Positions 22,112-33,720 are shown, numbered from the stretch's first letter. The stretch: DNA of 64,000 bases from Sphaerolaimus hirsutus (GCA_964036195.1 OZ038455.1:6341855-6405854); one strand, 5' to 3'. The notes: a model not told the origin generated them from the letters alone. Numbers and translations: made by a program.

Positions 22112-22842
22112 AGGGCGCAGCGCAGTGCGAAGGGGCGTCTGCTAGTAGTATTGATTGGTCGCCCGGCGGCCAGTTTCACATTAGGCACCCTGGATTGTAT
22201 GCCCGCGTGTATGGGGAAATGGATACACGGTGGGTCCGTTATTGTTGGTTTGTGTTTTTGGATAGTTTTTTAGTTCTATTGTTTTTTTTGTATCCGAATT
22301 TGTCGTTTTTTCAGATATGGCGGAAATTTTCGTGTTTTCAGCTTGTTCAAACTTTCAATGTTATTCTTTTCAATGCGCCACCCTGTAATCGTTTGCATAC
22401 CACATTTTTTATTGAGCAAATGTTATGCCGCAGTCGCATCTCTTATTTTCATTCCGGTTCCGTTCATTTTCGCTGTGCGGTATTGCGTTTTTATTCTTCG
22501 ATTTTCCGCGTTTTTCTGCATTAAATAGCGAAAATTCGTAAAAATATATGAGTCATAAATATTATTTACGCTCTCCCGAAGGTATTGTAGTCTCTGTTGT
22601 TAAATCAATAAATGCGCGATTTTTCATTTTGTTCAGTCAACTCATTTTTACCTATTTTTCTTTTGCCCTGAAACTTGTCATGAAAAATCAATCATTGCAC
22701 ACCCAAGGAACCCATCAAAAGTGCAAAATGAATTTATCATCATATATCACGTGTAAATGTGTCCGTGTGTTTTCAAGGTCATTCCGGAGTGACTTGTCAT
22801 TAAAATGTGGTAGGCATTATTGGCGCCAATTGGCGTTCTGTT
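22112..22842. other. unassigned sequence
   Basis: Several short ORFs overlap here in different frames without recognisable domains. I treat them as chance. Confidence 0.4.
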
Positions 22843-23168
22843 GGGGGCATTCCCAGACACTGTAAAATGTCAAAGGTCATGCAAAGTGTCGAAAGTCATG
22901 TAAAATACCCTGTAAAATGTCAATTATCATGCAAAGTGTCAAAAGTCATGTAAAATACCATGTAAAATGTCAAATGTCATGCAAAGTGTCAAAAGTAGTG
23001 TAAAATACGCTGTGAAATGTCAAATGTCATGCAAAGTGTCAAAACTAATGTAAAATGACCTAAAATATCAAATCTCATGCAAGGTAACAAAGTCATGTAA
23101 AATGGTCTGTAAAATGGCAAACTCTTTTGTATGCCATTTGACATTTTACAGGGTCTAGGAGTGCACCC
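22843..23168. mobile_element. CCCAGACCCTGTAAAATG-family element with internal tandem repeats
   Basis: The ends GGGGGCATTCCCAGAC and GTCTAGGAGTGCACCC are inverted. The interior is six imperfect copies of a 50-60-base unit built from TGTAAAATGTCAA and CATGCAAAGTGTC. Other members are at about 23699-23866, 24469-24589 and 24870-25044, with fragments near 14875, 21085 and 56790. Confidence 0.75.
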
Positions 23169-23698
23169 TAGAGACAGATGCTAATACATGTGCACAACAA
23201 AAATTATTTTCCAGGTCAAGTTCATAAAAAAAGCTTTTTACAAACATATGTGCTTTTTAAAGACACATATGTTTCCCAACTGTCTAGTTGTAAATTCTGT
23301 TGTGTTTATTTTTGTGTACAGAGCTGTATTTGTTTGTATCTGGACTTGGAAATGGTTCCTGGGTCTACCTTCTCAACAGTGGTAGACATTTTTTGCACAC
23401 ATTTTTTGTACATATTTACACTTTTCTGTTTACCAGCAAACATTTCCTCATGCAAAAATCAGCCCTGAAGTAGAGTAATGTGCATAAATAAATACAATGC
23501 CATGTGTTCCATATGCGGTGTAGCGTGGCATTTGCCTGGGCCCTGTTCCCATTGATTGAGTTTCAAATTCTATCGCAAAAATGGCCGTTTCTATGCTCAA
23601 ATTGTTTTCTGGCTTCTCAACTTTACAGGCTCGTGTATATATATTTACGATTGATCGAGTTCGTTTTTATTTTTATTAAGTAAATATTGTAGATGAAT

Positions 23699-23866
23699 CC
23701 CAGACCCTGTAAAATGTCAAATGTCAGGCAAAGTGTCAAAAGTCATGGAAAATGCCGTGCAAAATGACAACTCGTTTGCCATTTCGCAGGGCATTTTGCA
23801 TGACTTTTGACATTTTGCATGACATTTGACATTTTACTGGGGTATTTACAAGGTCTGGGAGTGCCC
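23699..23866. mobile_element. CCCAGACCCTG-family MITE
   Basis: An almost perfect hairpin of TGTAAAATGTCAA and CATGCAAAGTG words ends in GGTCTGGGAGTGCCCC. Confidence 0.75.
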
Positions 23867-24062
23867 CCTGGTGATGTGGAGAGGGGCTAAATTAGTCCGT
23901 GCATTTTTAACTGCATGACTCTGTTAGTGTGCATTTTCATGACGTGATGCGTCATATCTGATTACTATCTGAGGTATGAAATATTTCTGTAAGTAGAAAT
24001 ATGTACCTTCACCTAGTTTCAGCTAATGCAAATGTCTATGTACCTATTATAAATATGTAATA

Positions 24063-24184
24063 TACCGTATTTCTTCTAATTGAACGGCATATACTTCCAA
24101 TAGAGCGGCACCTCCAATAGAACGGCAGTTAGTCATGTTGACGAAAAAATATAACGGGGCTCCTCTATTAGAAGAAATACGGTA
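24063..24184. mobile_element. 118-bp TA-inserting MITE
   Basis: The element 24065-24182 runs from CCGTATTTCTTCTAAT to ATTAGAAGAAATACGG and is flanked by TA. Its ends resemble the larger CCGTATTTCCTCGAA family, so it is a short relative. Confidence 0.85.
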
Positions 24185-24468
24185 ACGCGATACTTTGACT
24201 TTTGTGAGTCATGCAATATGCAAATGGGGCTTTTTTGTATTTAAATAGTCGATACTTTATTTACGTTCAATCGCACCTGTATCAAACAAGTTCATTTGTG
24301 TGTGCACCCAAAAAGCAGCTGGTCTATACCTTTTGTCTTGTTCATTGTTTTTGTGTGTGAGTGAAAGTAATGCGAAATGGTCCCGTTTTTTCAACACTAA
24401 TGCACATTGCATTTGTCTATTCCCATGCATTTAATCATCGCGTCTGTATGATGAAATACTTTCCACTT

Positions 24469-24589
24469 GGGGCACTACCAGACCCTGTAAAATGTCAAAT
24501 GTCATGCAAAGTGTCAAAAGTCTTGAAAAATGCCCTGCAAAATGGCAAACGGACGTTTACAGGGCTTTTTACAGGGTCTGGGAGTGGCA
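24469..24589. mobile_element. short CCCAGACCCTG-family MITE
   Basis: It begins GGGGCACTACCAGACCCTG and ends CAGGGTCTGGGAGTGGCAC, with the usual TGTAAAATGTCAA interior. Confidence 0.75.
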
Positions 24590-24799
24590 CCTGCACTTTT
24601 TTGGGGAACTGGAAAAGCTTTCAGTTGAAACTATTCATGCATTTACATATATTTGCATCATGGAAACTTCTTAGCTAAGACTACATCAAAAGTCATGTAC
24701 CAAAGCACATAAATACATATGTAGGTATGTCTTATAGAAAACTTGTGTCATTTCTCCTCTATGCAAGAGGCAATTTTCACCCTAGAACCTACCAGCTAG

Positions 24800-25290
24800 T
24801 GATAGAATCGCCAAAGGAAAACGCCACGGCACCACGCCTAAATTTTTTTGGCGCCATTGACGCCTGGTGCCACTCCCAGACCCTGTAAATTGTCAAATGT
24901 CATGCAAAGTGTCAAAAGTCATGGAAAATGCCCTGCAAAATGGCAAACGTGTTTGCCATTTAGCAGGGCATTCTCCATGACTTTTGCCACCTTGCATGAC
25001 ATTTGACATTTTACAGGGCTTTTTACAGGGCCTGGGAGTGTCCCCTGGCGCCTTTTTGATGGTGGGAGCCCTTGGCGCTTGGCGCATCTTTTCCATGGCA
25101 CCTTTGCTGAATGATACTGAAGGAAACCTATATGGTGCCAAAAGTGGAAATAGGTAAACACATGGGTGTTTTCAAAAGTATTATATTTTTTACAGCATAG
25201 TAAACCACATTTATATTTTGTTCAATTCGTTACAAGCGCCATTTATTTAGTTGTGCTTGGCGCCTTTTTTGGCGCTTTTTATCACTACTA
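24800..25290. mobile_element. GGCGCC-rich element interrupted by a CCCAGACCCTG MITE
   Basis: GGCGCC fragments at about 24820-24869 and 25045-25285 flank a CCCAGACCCTG element at about 24870-25044. The flanks GCCTGGTG and CCCTGGCG differ at two positions, so a duplicated octamer is possible but not clear. Confidence 0.55.
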
Positions 25291-25299
25291 CCAACATAC

Positions 25300-26030
25300 A
25301 TACATATTCCAGCATTTACATAGTAATCGCTCATGCATTATTATTCCATGCTTTAAGCCAGTGCAAATGTGTGTGACTAGCTATTTCACTTTACAATGGG
25401 ATTTGGACCTTTGCCTTTTTCTTGCTTTTAAGGAAGATTTTGTAAAAAATTCACCTAACATGAAATTTTCTTTTTTTTATTTGAAGTACTACAGTTTTAT
25501 GTATTTTTTTATTGCCGAAAGACTTAAAATGGCTTATTCATGTCCCGTGCAAACTGTATGGTCATTTTAGTTTTTATACCCACAGACAGGTTTTTATGGG
25601 CTGTCATTTTGGGAGCTATTCATGCACGCGTGGAATATTCAAGTCGCATGTTTTTTTTTGTTTGGCACAAACGTACGTTTGGCACATTAAATAGAAGAAA
25701 AACGACATTTTTGTTTTCTCGATGGTGTTTTTATACCGTTCCAGATACTTTATTTATATCCACCCACATTTACTTATCAACTTCACCCACAAGTTTTGTT
25801 TTCAAATGGAATATGAAGACACCTTTCTCCTTACCAATGTTTTTTGATTTCTGACGCCGCATAAATAATTAGACCCCCCTGAAAAAACCTGGCTTCAAAT
25901 AGTCTGTTTAGCGTTTACTAAATGGGAAAATGTCAATGTTACCAGCTTTTCAGTCAGATGCTGATTCGAAAAATGTGTCATTTCTAAAGTTTGCATTTCA
26001 TGTGTATTTTAAATGCACAGAAATGTGTCT
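25300..26030. other. unassigned sequence
   Basis: ORFs of 60-134 codons overlap in several frames. They are rich in Phe/Tyr/Ser with no domain signature, and I regard them as chance. Confidence 0.4.
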
Positions 26031-26032
26031 AC

Positions 26033-26074
26033 CGTATTTCCTCGAAATACCCCCCGGGGGGTGATTGTTTCATA
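26033..26074. mobile_element. left tip of a CCGTATTTCC MITE abutting the Harbinger
   Basis: CCGTATTTCCTCGAAATACC and the following GTGATTGTTTCATA match the left end of the intact copy at 37013. The rest of that MITE is missing on the far side of the Harbinger, so this is a junction rather than a clean insertion site. Confidence 0.7.
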
Positions 26075-26769
26075 GGCCCCGCGCACACTAGTTTACTGGC
26101 GTTTTCAGTTTACTGGCGGTAAACTCCATTTTTTAGTTTACCGGCTAAATTCACGCATAGTAAAAGTGGGCGGAGTTTAGGCCGCCATCTTTATTTTTTT
26201 CAAGTTTGCCTGTGATGTGAATTTACGCTGTAAACGTTAATTTCTAATTTCTTTAATTGTGGAAGAACGGAGCATTGTTTATGCAATTTTTTTGCGTCAT
26301 CGTGTACAGTACGTTGTGTAGATGTTGTCAAAATTTTTAAAATATTTTTAAGTGCAACATTGGATTTTTTATTGAATTTATCATTTTTTTGTGGAAATAA
26401 ATTTTTATAAAATCACCTGTTACGTTTTTTCGTTTATTGAAACGTTCTAAATTATCAGTTTTCGTTGCGCTATCGATTGGTGTACACAGCGGACATGAAA
26501 TATAAACTTTCGATTTTTTATGATTTTATTTCAATTAAACGCAAATAAATCACTAGCACGTGAACGGAAAGCCCGAATCCGGAAAAAAAAATCACACATG
26601 AAAGAGGAACATTAGCTGCACACATCACACAATTTTTCGCGGCGTGAAACGAAAGACTTTGCGAATTATGATTTAATCACAATTAAAAAAAAAAAAATCA
26701 GCCAAAAATCGAATAGTGAATGAAAATTGTCCATTCAACGACAGTGTACTACATAACAACCATTATAAC

Positions 26770-28869
26770 CGGTTGCAATCGCCATCTGCCAGCCAAAATA
26801 CCAAAGACGCATTCGACAGTGCGCCTAGCTCGGGATAAGCTGCAGTAGTTGCAGTCAAATTTAGATTTCAGTTTTACCAAACAACGCTTCTTTCACAATA
26901 TTCAAACACACCGATAGTTGAAGTGTCGCTGGCTGTCATCTGCATGCAGCGCATATGGCACCATACACCACTTGCGCAACGCGAACGCTTGATCACCCAC
27001 AAAATAACTCGGAATGGTATTTGCAGGTTCGTTGGCATCTGCACCGGGCAGCAAGCATGGTGGCGCCATAAGCATTCTGCCATGTCTGTGTAAATGTATC
27101 ACTTTTATCATGTGTAAATGTATAGCACCTCATTGGAACATGTCAAAAAGGATGTAAACTCACATCAAATCCTGCCCGAAATCAGACGTGATCAGCACAG
27201 CACCATCTGCTTGTGACCCCGGCATACCGATGTCCACGTACTGAATTTTCAAATCTGCGCTGGCGCTGATGAACAGTATAATCGACGAGAAGCCCTTGTA
27301 GCACCAGTATCTCGTTCCACCCTCTGCAAGGCGTTTTTCATTTACTTTTGTAACTGTAAACATTTCCACCTCACTGCACAGTTTCCCATCACTGTGAATT
27401 TAGTCATTTTTCTACAGTCGCCAGACCGTCGCCAGACCGTCGCCATTTCGTCGCGCAATTTGGCCCTTTTTTAAAAAAAATCATAACTTTTTTTTGGATC
27501 ACTTTTATGAGAAGCCAGGTACGTCAGAAGAAGCGCAATTTTTTTCTCTACAAGTACATCCAAAAATCATTTGCACAACATTCCCATGACCCAAATGAAG
27601 TTACTTTCAAATCGGTGGGGGTTGCGGTTAAACTCAAGCAAAAGCGACGATTTTGCGACGTTTGCGACGCAAAATGCGACGAAAAGCGACGTTTTCACAA
27701 AAAAATTTGCAACCTTGGTAAACTGGCGACTATTTCTGATTGAAGGCGACGCACGCGTCGCAAGCGTCGCAAGCGTCGCAAATGCGACGCTTAGTTTACC
27801 GTGACGTTGCATACGACTCACCATGTTTATGTTTACTGGAAACAACACACATGAGGGCAAAAGTAGAATGCGTAAAATGATATGTACTTACCAGCGGGTT
27901 TGCGAATACGGATGTGTTTGCCATCCAGACTCCCCACACAGTTCGGCATCTGCCACAGTTTCCAGTATTGCTGCGCGAAATCTTTCATTTGCCCTAAATC
28001 ACTCCCCATAGGTTTCAAGTGGTCCTTCAAAACTTTCACTATTCCGGTGGACACTTCGTCAATAATCGTTCTAATCGTAGCGCCGGAAATCTGTAAATGT
28101 TTTTCCAAAATACAATGAACTATAAAGCAATCTAAAAGCATGAAAAATGGTATCACCTGTGACTGGCCGGCACAATCTTCAACTTCCCGGCCGTTTGCGC
28201 ATGTATACAGAAAGTAAAACAGTCGCATTTCTGTTGTCACTACAGCGATGTGTCTTCTTTCATCTCGTGTTCTCAGGTACTGTTCACCAGTTTCAGGGTC
28301 GACAGCTGTAAGCATCGCGTGCAGCTGTTCGAATTCAGTTGGCCACAGCTGTAATTAATTTGTAATCATTGTGAACGTTATCGGTAAACTGAGTTCATTC
28401 ATACATATCAGTTTACTGTTCGATTGCAATGTTGTTGTAAACAATAACATGAAAATGTCACAACACAGTAAGTGATGTTATATACGTCTGTATATTTTAC
28501 GTAAATAACAGAAATTGTGAAACAACGAACCCTGCACAGTTTGTAAAACCATGCTGGATCGGTGTTCTTGCAGGCAATAACAGCTCGCCAGTAATTGCCC
28601 CTGGAGCGCGCCCTTTCTAGTAAATACGGTGTCATGTACTTTTTCCTGCCCTGATCACCCTGTTCTTGTGCGACATTCTGCTGTTCCTGCTCTTGTTCTT
28701 CGTCGTCGTTGTCCACATCATACGAAAACAACGTGTTCCCGACTGCCAAAAAAGCGGCTAAAATTTGTCTCTTCTGATTGTGCGTTAGTGGCGCAGTTCC
28801 ATCCAAATTCCGCTCTAGCGCTTCGTTCATTCTTTGCATTTGTCCCAAAATGGATTCATCTTGCGCCAT
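26770..28869 (-). CDS. Harbinger-type DDE transposase, six exons
   Basis: Exons (minus strand): 28869-28531, 28348-28157, 28090-27892, 27323-27164, 27085-26912 and 26839-26770. All join in frame at GT-AG sites to give about 378 residues from the ATG at 28869. The N-terminus is acidic and Gln/Glu-rich (residues 50-70). The nuclease has the family landmarks CVGSLDGKH (Asp 233), YKGFSSI, VDIGMPGSQAD (Asp 274 and Asp 283), VGDQAFALR (Asp 328) and SRARRTVECVFG (Glu 364), which supply the acidic catalytic residues of the DDE_4 group. It cuts and joins transposon ends in the nucleus. The C-terminal exon is unresolved: reading through exon 6 stops after about seven more codons, near 26749. The intron 27324-27891 is large and full of GCGACG repeats. 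Confidence 0.9.
27414..27800. repeat. GCGACG-rich repeat inside a transposase intron
   Basis: GTCGCCAGACC units occur near 27417-27445, and many GCGACG words with GCAAGCGTCGC units near 27640-27790. They recur as CGACGCGTCG near the right end of the transposon. An ORF of this region is a composition artefact. Confidence 0.65.
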
Positions 28870-29121
28870 TTTGAAACGTTTTTTTGGGGACAGTTTTTGT
28901 CAATCGATATTTCAGATTTCTGGCCATATGCCAGACATTTCTGGCATGTAGCCAGAAATGAAACATGTCATTAAAAAAAGTAACCATGAATAACATAAAA
29001 TTGTATCACGACGTGTCACTTTTTTTTGTCACAAATCCATATCTTTCACAGATAAGAAATAAAAAGCGAAAATTTTGTGGAAAAGTGAAAAATAGACCGT
29101 TTGATTGATTTCGCGTCGAAA
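28870..29121. promoter_or_regulatory. divergent promoter region of the two Harbinger genes
   Basis: The 250 bases between the two start codons are the only shared upstream space of the divergent genes, so both promoters presumably lie here. I see a small repeat of TGGCATGTAGCCAGAAAT and TGGCCATATGCCAGA type near 28920-28960, but no defined core promoter motif. Confidence 0.35.
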
Positions 29122-32115
29122 ATGGTCCGAACTTTGGGCGGTATGGCGCGCGGCCGATCGCAAAACGTTTCCGCGACCGCGGAAACGACTTCGGATGGCG
29201 GCAAAGGCAAAAATGGAAACAAACGTGGACGGCCGCCAAAGCAGAAAAGTGAGAGCCAGCCCCCAGAACAGGTTACTCATCCGATTTCTTTGGTTATCTG
29301 ACCATTTCTTTTCATTCATTTTCTAGTTATCATTTTTGTTTGAGTACAAGTGTGTTTTGGACATCTGCCAATTTATCTACAATTTGCGAATGTTTACAAG
29401 CCAACGCGATATTTACAATCCAAGATAAGCCAACCAATGTTTACAAATCGTTTGCCCCACTTCAGACCGTTCCGACTGCGCAGGACAACGCGCCCATCAT
29501 GGCGCAGGACAACGCGCCCATCATGGCGCAGGACAACAACCAGGTGCGAGTTGCATGAATGTAACAGGAAAATTGTAAGGAGTGAATAAAAATGTACTTT
29601 GTGTTAACGTTAAAGTGTAATAGTAAATTGTTTTTGTTAACTGTTACGTTTTGACCATTTTAGTTTTATTTCCCGTTTTTAATATAAACTTTTTTAAATT
29701 GCCGTAACCACCGCCAGACATGCCGCGAGCACGAGCCGTTGAGGAACCCCCAGTTTCACAGCGTGCTGAAACAGTTCGCGCCCATTATCGACAAGATGGA
29801 CGTTGCAGCGATCCGTGCAATGCGCCAAAATATGGAAAGGATGCTGTCGCAGTGCACCCAATCGGTAAACTATTCTTTATTGTCATGTATTCAGTCAATT
29901 CTACCATATCTTTCAAATGTGCTAATTTGCAGAGCACAAGCGTGAATGCGGACAGCGTGAAGCGCAGCAAACTGCCCTGCATTTGCTCCTTCATCAAGAA
30001 CATCCGGTTCATCGGCGTGGTGCAGCAGGAAATCGGCGTGATCAACACGCTGCTGAAGGCCGATATGAACAAGTTCTGTGACATGATCGAGGACTTCATC
30101 ATGAACCAGGTTATTTGATTGATAAACATTTTGAGAATGGAGTGTGTGTGTTTTCGGGACTGTTGCCTTGAACGTATCTCAACGTCACCACTTAAAAGTA
30201 GGAAAAAGTAATTTACTTGAAACGTTTCGTAAATGATGTTAACTTTTCGTAGGAATCCGCCAATACTGGAACGACCAGTTTGCCGATCGTTGCGGCTCCG
30301 CCTGCCAATCCGTCTGGCAGTGCGCTGCTCGAACGCCGCCGCCGCAGGACCAGCGGGCTCGTTGTGTCGCCCCTCGCCGCGCCGCAAAAGAACGCGGAAA
30401 TGGACTACAACGTCACGCCGGTGCAGGTGAGTATAACGGTGGTGTTTCATGATGTACGTAAACAGCATGTAACTAACAACCCTGTACTAACTACTAATGT
30501 TACTTACATCAGAAAACAAACCCGGGCAACTTTGCGTTTCCGCAGCAGGAGGCGAAAGTTGCCGAACCGGACCAAGATGACAGTCTGGTACAATACCTGG
30601 CTCAAATTGTGAGGATTGCACTCTTTCTTTTGTGTCAACAAACTACTTAAGATGCATCTTTTCGTAAATTGAAAATGTGTAATTTAAAAGATTTACTTCT
30701 TGTTACTTTTGATGAAATCCAATTTACACATTCTTATACATATTTCGGTAAATCAGTGTGCACAGTGGTACTTATTTGTAGTAGTGCATTTCTTTATGAT
30801 TATGATAAAGTGACATATCGTACTTACAGCCGACGCAACAACTGGACCAACTTGCCGGGTCTATGAAAAAAGCCAAGAAATACGTGCCGACGGAAAAGGG
30901 CAAATTGCCCACGGTGCAGAAATTGCCGACTCCGCAACAGAACGTGCAAGCACCGAGTTTGCCGTACACGTCACCGGTGAATGTGAACACAGCGACGACC
31001 ATCGCCGCACACTTGATGCAAAGGCAGGCTTCCGAGGTTGCCCTGGCTGCCAAGCTTCAGGCGACCCGCTTTGAAGTGCAGCACTTGCAGCAAGCCCTGC
31101 AAAACGTTAACGTTAGTAAGACATTTCATTACTTCTTCATGTGCAATACCATATGCAAATTGAAATTTCTCATGTATATTCGCAGTCGTGCCACCAGGTC
31201 GATGCCACTGAAGACGGCATCACGTACTCGTTTGTGGCATCGCAGGCGCCGCAGCGGCAGCATCAACAGCTGCAGTATGCCGAGGTGACTGACAGTTTCT
31301 GTTTTTTTTTCCTACTTATAATTCAGTGTTAAGAAGCAAGTAAATTCTATCCGCTTTTTTACAGCCCGCTGAAATGGACTGCGAGAACGACGATGGCGTC
31401 GTGCTGTTGCAAAGTGCCCAGAAACGCACTGGCCAGCCTGTACCGGACACAGAATGTGCTGCGAAGCGGTACCGCCTGACAGTAAGTTTCTGTCTGCAGT
31501 GCTTCTGTTGTACAACTTTGTTGCCATTATAAAATGATAATATAAACTCAGAATCAGACTGCTGCCAGTTCCCCGGCCAGCGCGCGCAAAAGTGCAAAGA
31601 AGAGCGAGCAAGCGGCTGCCGGGACCAAAACGGTTAGGATAGAAAATTGCTTCGATATTTTGCTTCGTACTGTAATCTATGTTTACAGTATGAAAATGTG
31701 CAGACAAGCGAACCGCCGCCGACCAGTGAACAGCGCCGTACCGTGCCACAGCCGATCCGCCAATCGCGCGCCGGTACGACGCCGCGCAATTGCCCTTTGG
31801 ATGAGGAGGGCTACGCAAAACGACTGGCGGTACGTCTTGGGTTCAATTGTGGTTTTCGGTGTTGTACATGTTTCTATGTGCAGTGTCTACTAGACTTTAG
31901 TATTTCTACAGTAATTGATATGTACAGTCCCCAGTGTGCATATATATATATCTGGGAAACAGTTGGAAACTTTTCTATAAGTTTACCATTACAGATGTTC
32001 ATAGATGTAAACTGTTTACTTCTTTTTAACAAATAGAACGGTATACTGAAATTGCACACATTCTCAGGCGATCAATGAAGACTACTATGAGGAACTGGAG
32101 GATTTTGATGATTGA
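29122..32115 (+). CDS. AT-hook protein of the Harbinger element, twelve exons, all introns phase 0
   Basis: Exons: 29122-29271, 29466-29543, 29718-29864, 29933-30109, 30253-30426, 30513-30608, 30830-31111, 31186-31284, 31365-31481, 31552-31632, 31689-31829, 32068-32115. Each is a multiple of three, bounded by AG and GT, and together they encode 529 residues ending at TGA 32115. Residues 34-42 (KRGRPPKQK) form an AT-hook that should bind the minor groove of AT-rich DNA. AQDNAPIM is repeated near residues 55-70. Residues 275-368 include a Gln/Ala-rich probably helical segment, and the C-terminus is acidic (EDYYEELEDFDD). I see no Myb/SANT domain, the usual partner in Harbingers. By position it is likely the accessory DNA-binding protein aiding the transposase. 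The function is inference. Confidence 0.8.
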
Positions 32116-32133
32116 AATGTGTTTTTTTTGGTA

Positions 32134-32396
32134 ATGTGAAAGGGGCGTGTGCCTCTGTGCATGTTTACCCCATGTGCATGTCAGCGGTATTCTACATGTT
32201 GACTTTCCACGACGCTCCAGGGGATTCGGTAGACTCCTCTGGAGCAATTGATAGTTCTTACAAATAAAACACATGGACTAGTCGTTTCAAAGGTGAAAAT
32301 ATATAAAAAGTTATGGAAATTGTTGAATTTGAGTTAAAATTATGGTCCACATGCACACTGGGTTTACATGCACAGAAGGCTTCAGTCATGTGAAAG
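32134..32396. mobile_element. Mutator-like MITE nested in the Harbinger, 9-bp duplication ATGTGAAAG
   Basis: The element 32143-32387 has inverted ends containing CTGTGCATGTTTACCCC and, read inward from the right, CTGTGCATGTAAACCC, each followed by TGTGCATGT. ATGTGAAAG is repeated at 32134-32142 and 32388-32396. It lies just after the stop codon of the AT-hook gene. Confidence 0.85.
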
Positions 32397-33194
32397 TGCT
32401 GAAAGTAGTGAATACGTTTTAATGCAGTTTCTTATCATTTTACGTTTTCATACAGTTCCTTTTTTGTAACATTTCCATCATTCGCAAATTATCACATTTC
32501 AAAGTGAAAACGTTATGTACTTTTTAAGTTTCTTCCGTATACAATTGTCAAATTTCGCATTGTGAGATAGGTAAACAAGTTTTAAATTTTGCTCAAAAGT
32601 GTAACTCTTGTCAACAGCAATATAGTCTTGTTTTTGTTTTTTCTTAGTTTTTGTTACAGCGAGAAGGAGAATGATTTCTTTTTACAGTTTTAGATTTAAA
32701 TTGAAAATTGGCGAGTACAAAGTTTGGATTTTTTTTTGTCGCACTTCCTTTCTTTTTGTCGAAGCAAGAAGGAGAATGATTTCTTTTTTTACACTTTTAG
32801 ATATACATTGAAAATTCGCGAGTACAAAGTTTGGATTTTATTTTGTCGCACTTGCATTTCTTTTTGTCGAACTTCCATACAAATCACGTGTCCATGTAAT
32901 TTTTAATTTTTCTATCCGTAACAACATGATGAAATCACGCAATAAATCTGTTAGGTACATTTCAATTTGTAAATTGAAGTAAAAAGTAACAAAAACGAAT
33001 TATTAACAGTCACGATAAATAACGAAATATCAACAGTCACGATAAAGAACAAATGTTAGCAGACACACACAAACGTAATTGTCACGTCTAAATTGTCTAC
33101 GTTTCGCAACAAAGATACGTTAGGGAATTTGAAAAGTCAAAAAAATTAGTTTACTGCTCACCTGATAAGTCTCGGGGAATAAATCCTTCCTTAT

Positions 33195-33435
33195 TTTTGG
33201 CTGTACGACGCGTCGCGAGTCGCATACGACGCGTCGCGCGACGAATGCGACGCGTCGCATAATCGTCACTTCCAGTTTACCCAGCTGTGTCACATTCGTG
33301 TGTAATCGTGCGACGCGTCGCACTTTTGTGACTTGCCGAAACCACTAACCCCAGAAAGTGAAACACCAACGTAAACTAAAGTACACACGTCGATCAAAAA
33401 TGTAAACCGACGCGCGACGCGTCGCGTTTCAGTTT
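33195..33435. repeat. CGACGCGTCG palindrome cluster near the Harbinger right end
   Basis: At least seven GCGACGCGTCGC-type words occur in about 240 bases. A longer inverted pair (AAATGTAAACC...GTTTACATTTTTGATCGACG) also surrounds a CGACGCGCGACG core near 33375-33450. This resembles subterminal binding-site arrays of other DNA transposons. The role is inference. Confidence 0.6.
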
Positions 33436-33559
33436 ACATTTTTGATCGACGTGCCGTGTTGGTAAACTAGCGTGTACAGCCACATTTACACACTATACAT
33501 ACATGCATACCTTATGTATGCACATACACACATTGTTCAGTTCAAATCTTGTGCCTTCA

Positions 33560-33720
33560 ATTGCTTGAATAAAAAACTCCGTATTTTCTGTGTTTCCGTG
33601 TTTCCGTGTTCTCCTAAAAAGAACTCATTTGAGTTTCCGTGTTTTTCAAAATTGTTGAGTTTCCGTGTTTCTGTGTTGAACAAAAACACGGAAACTCAAT
33701 GAGTTTCCGTATTTAATATG
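33560..33720. repeat. GTTTCCGTGTT short repeats
   Basis: GAGTTTCCGTGTTT words repeat about seven times, one in inverted orientation. Nothing is coded. Confidence 0.55.

Larger units (their letters stand above)
26075..33481. mobile_element. Harbinger-type DNA transposon, 7.4 kb, two divergent intron-containing genes
   Basis: The left end begins GGCCCCGCGCACACTAGTTT. The right end, read inward, is GGCTGTACACGCTAGTTTAC; the inner 18 bases match at 14. Between them are a six-exon DDE transposase (minus) and a twelve-exon AT-hook gene (plus), separated by a ~250-base divergent spacer. Short arrays of GCGACG and CGACGCGTCG words lie at 27640-27790 and 33195-33430, and could be transposase or partner binding sites. 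A 245-bp Mutator-like MITE is nested at 32143-32387. I found no convincing target duplication. Both genes read open throughout with canonical splice sites, so the copy may be active or recently so. Confidence 0.88.

Noticed and set aside
27507-27860. Plus- and minus-strand ORFs in the GCGACG region
   Set aside because: They lie within a transposase intron and mirror the GCGACG repeat composition.
26075-33481. A target site duplication for the Harbinger
   Set aside because: The left flank TCATA and right flank ACATT do not match, and the MITE on the left does not resume on the right. I could not establish a duplication.
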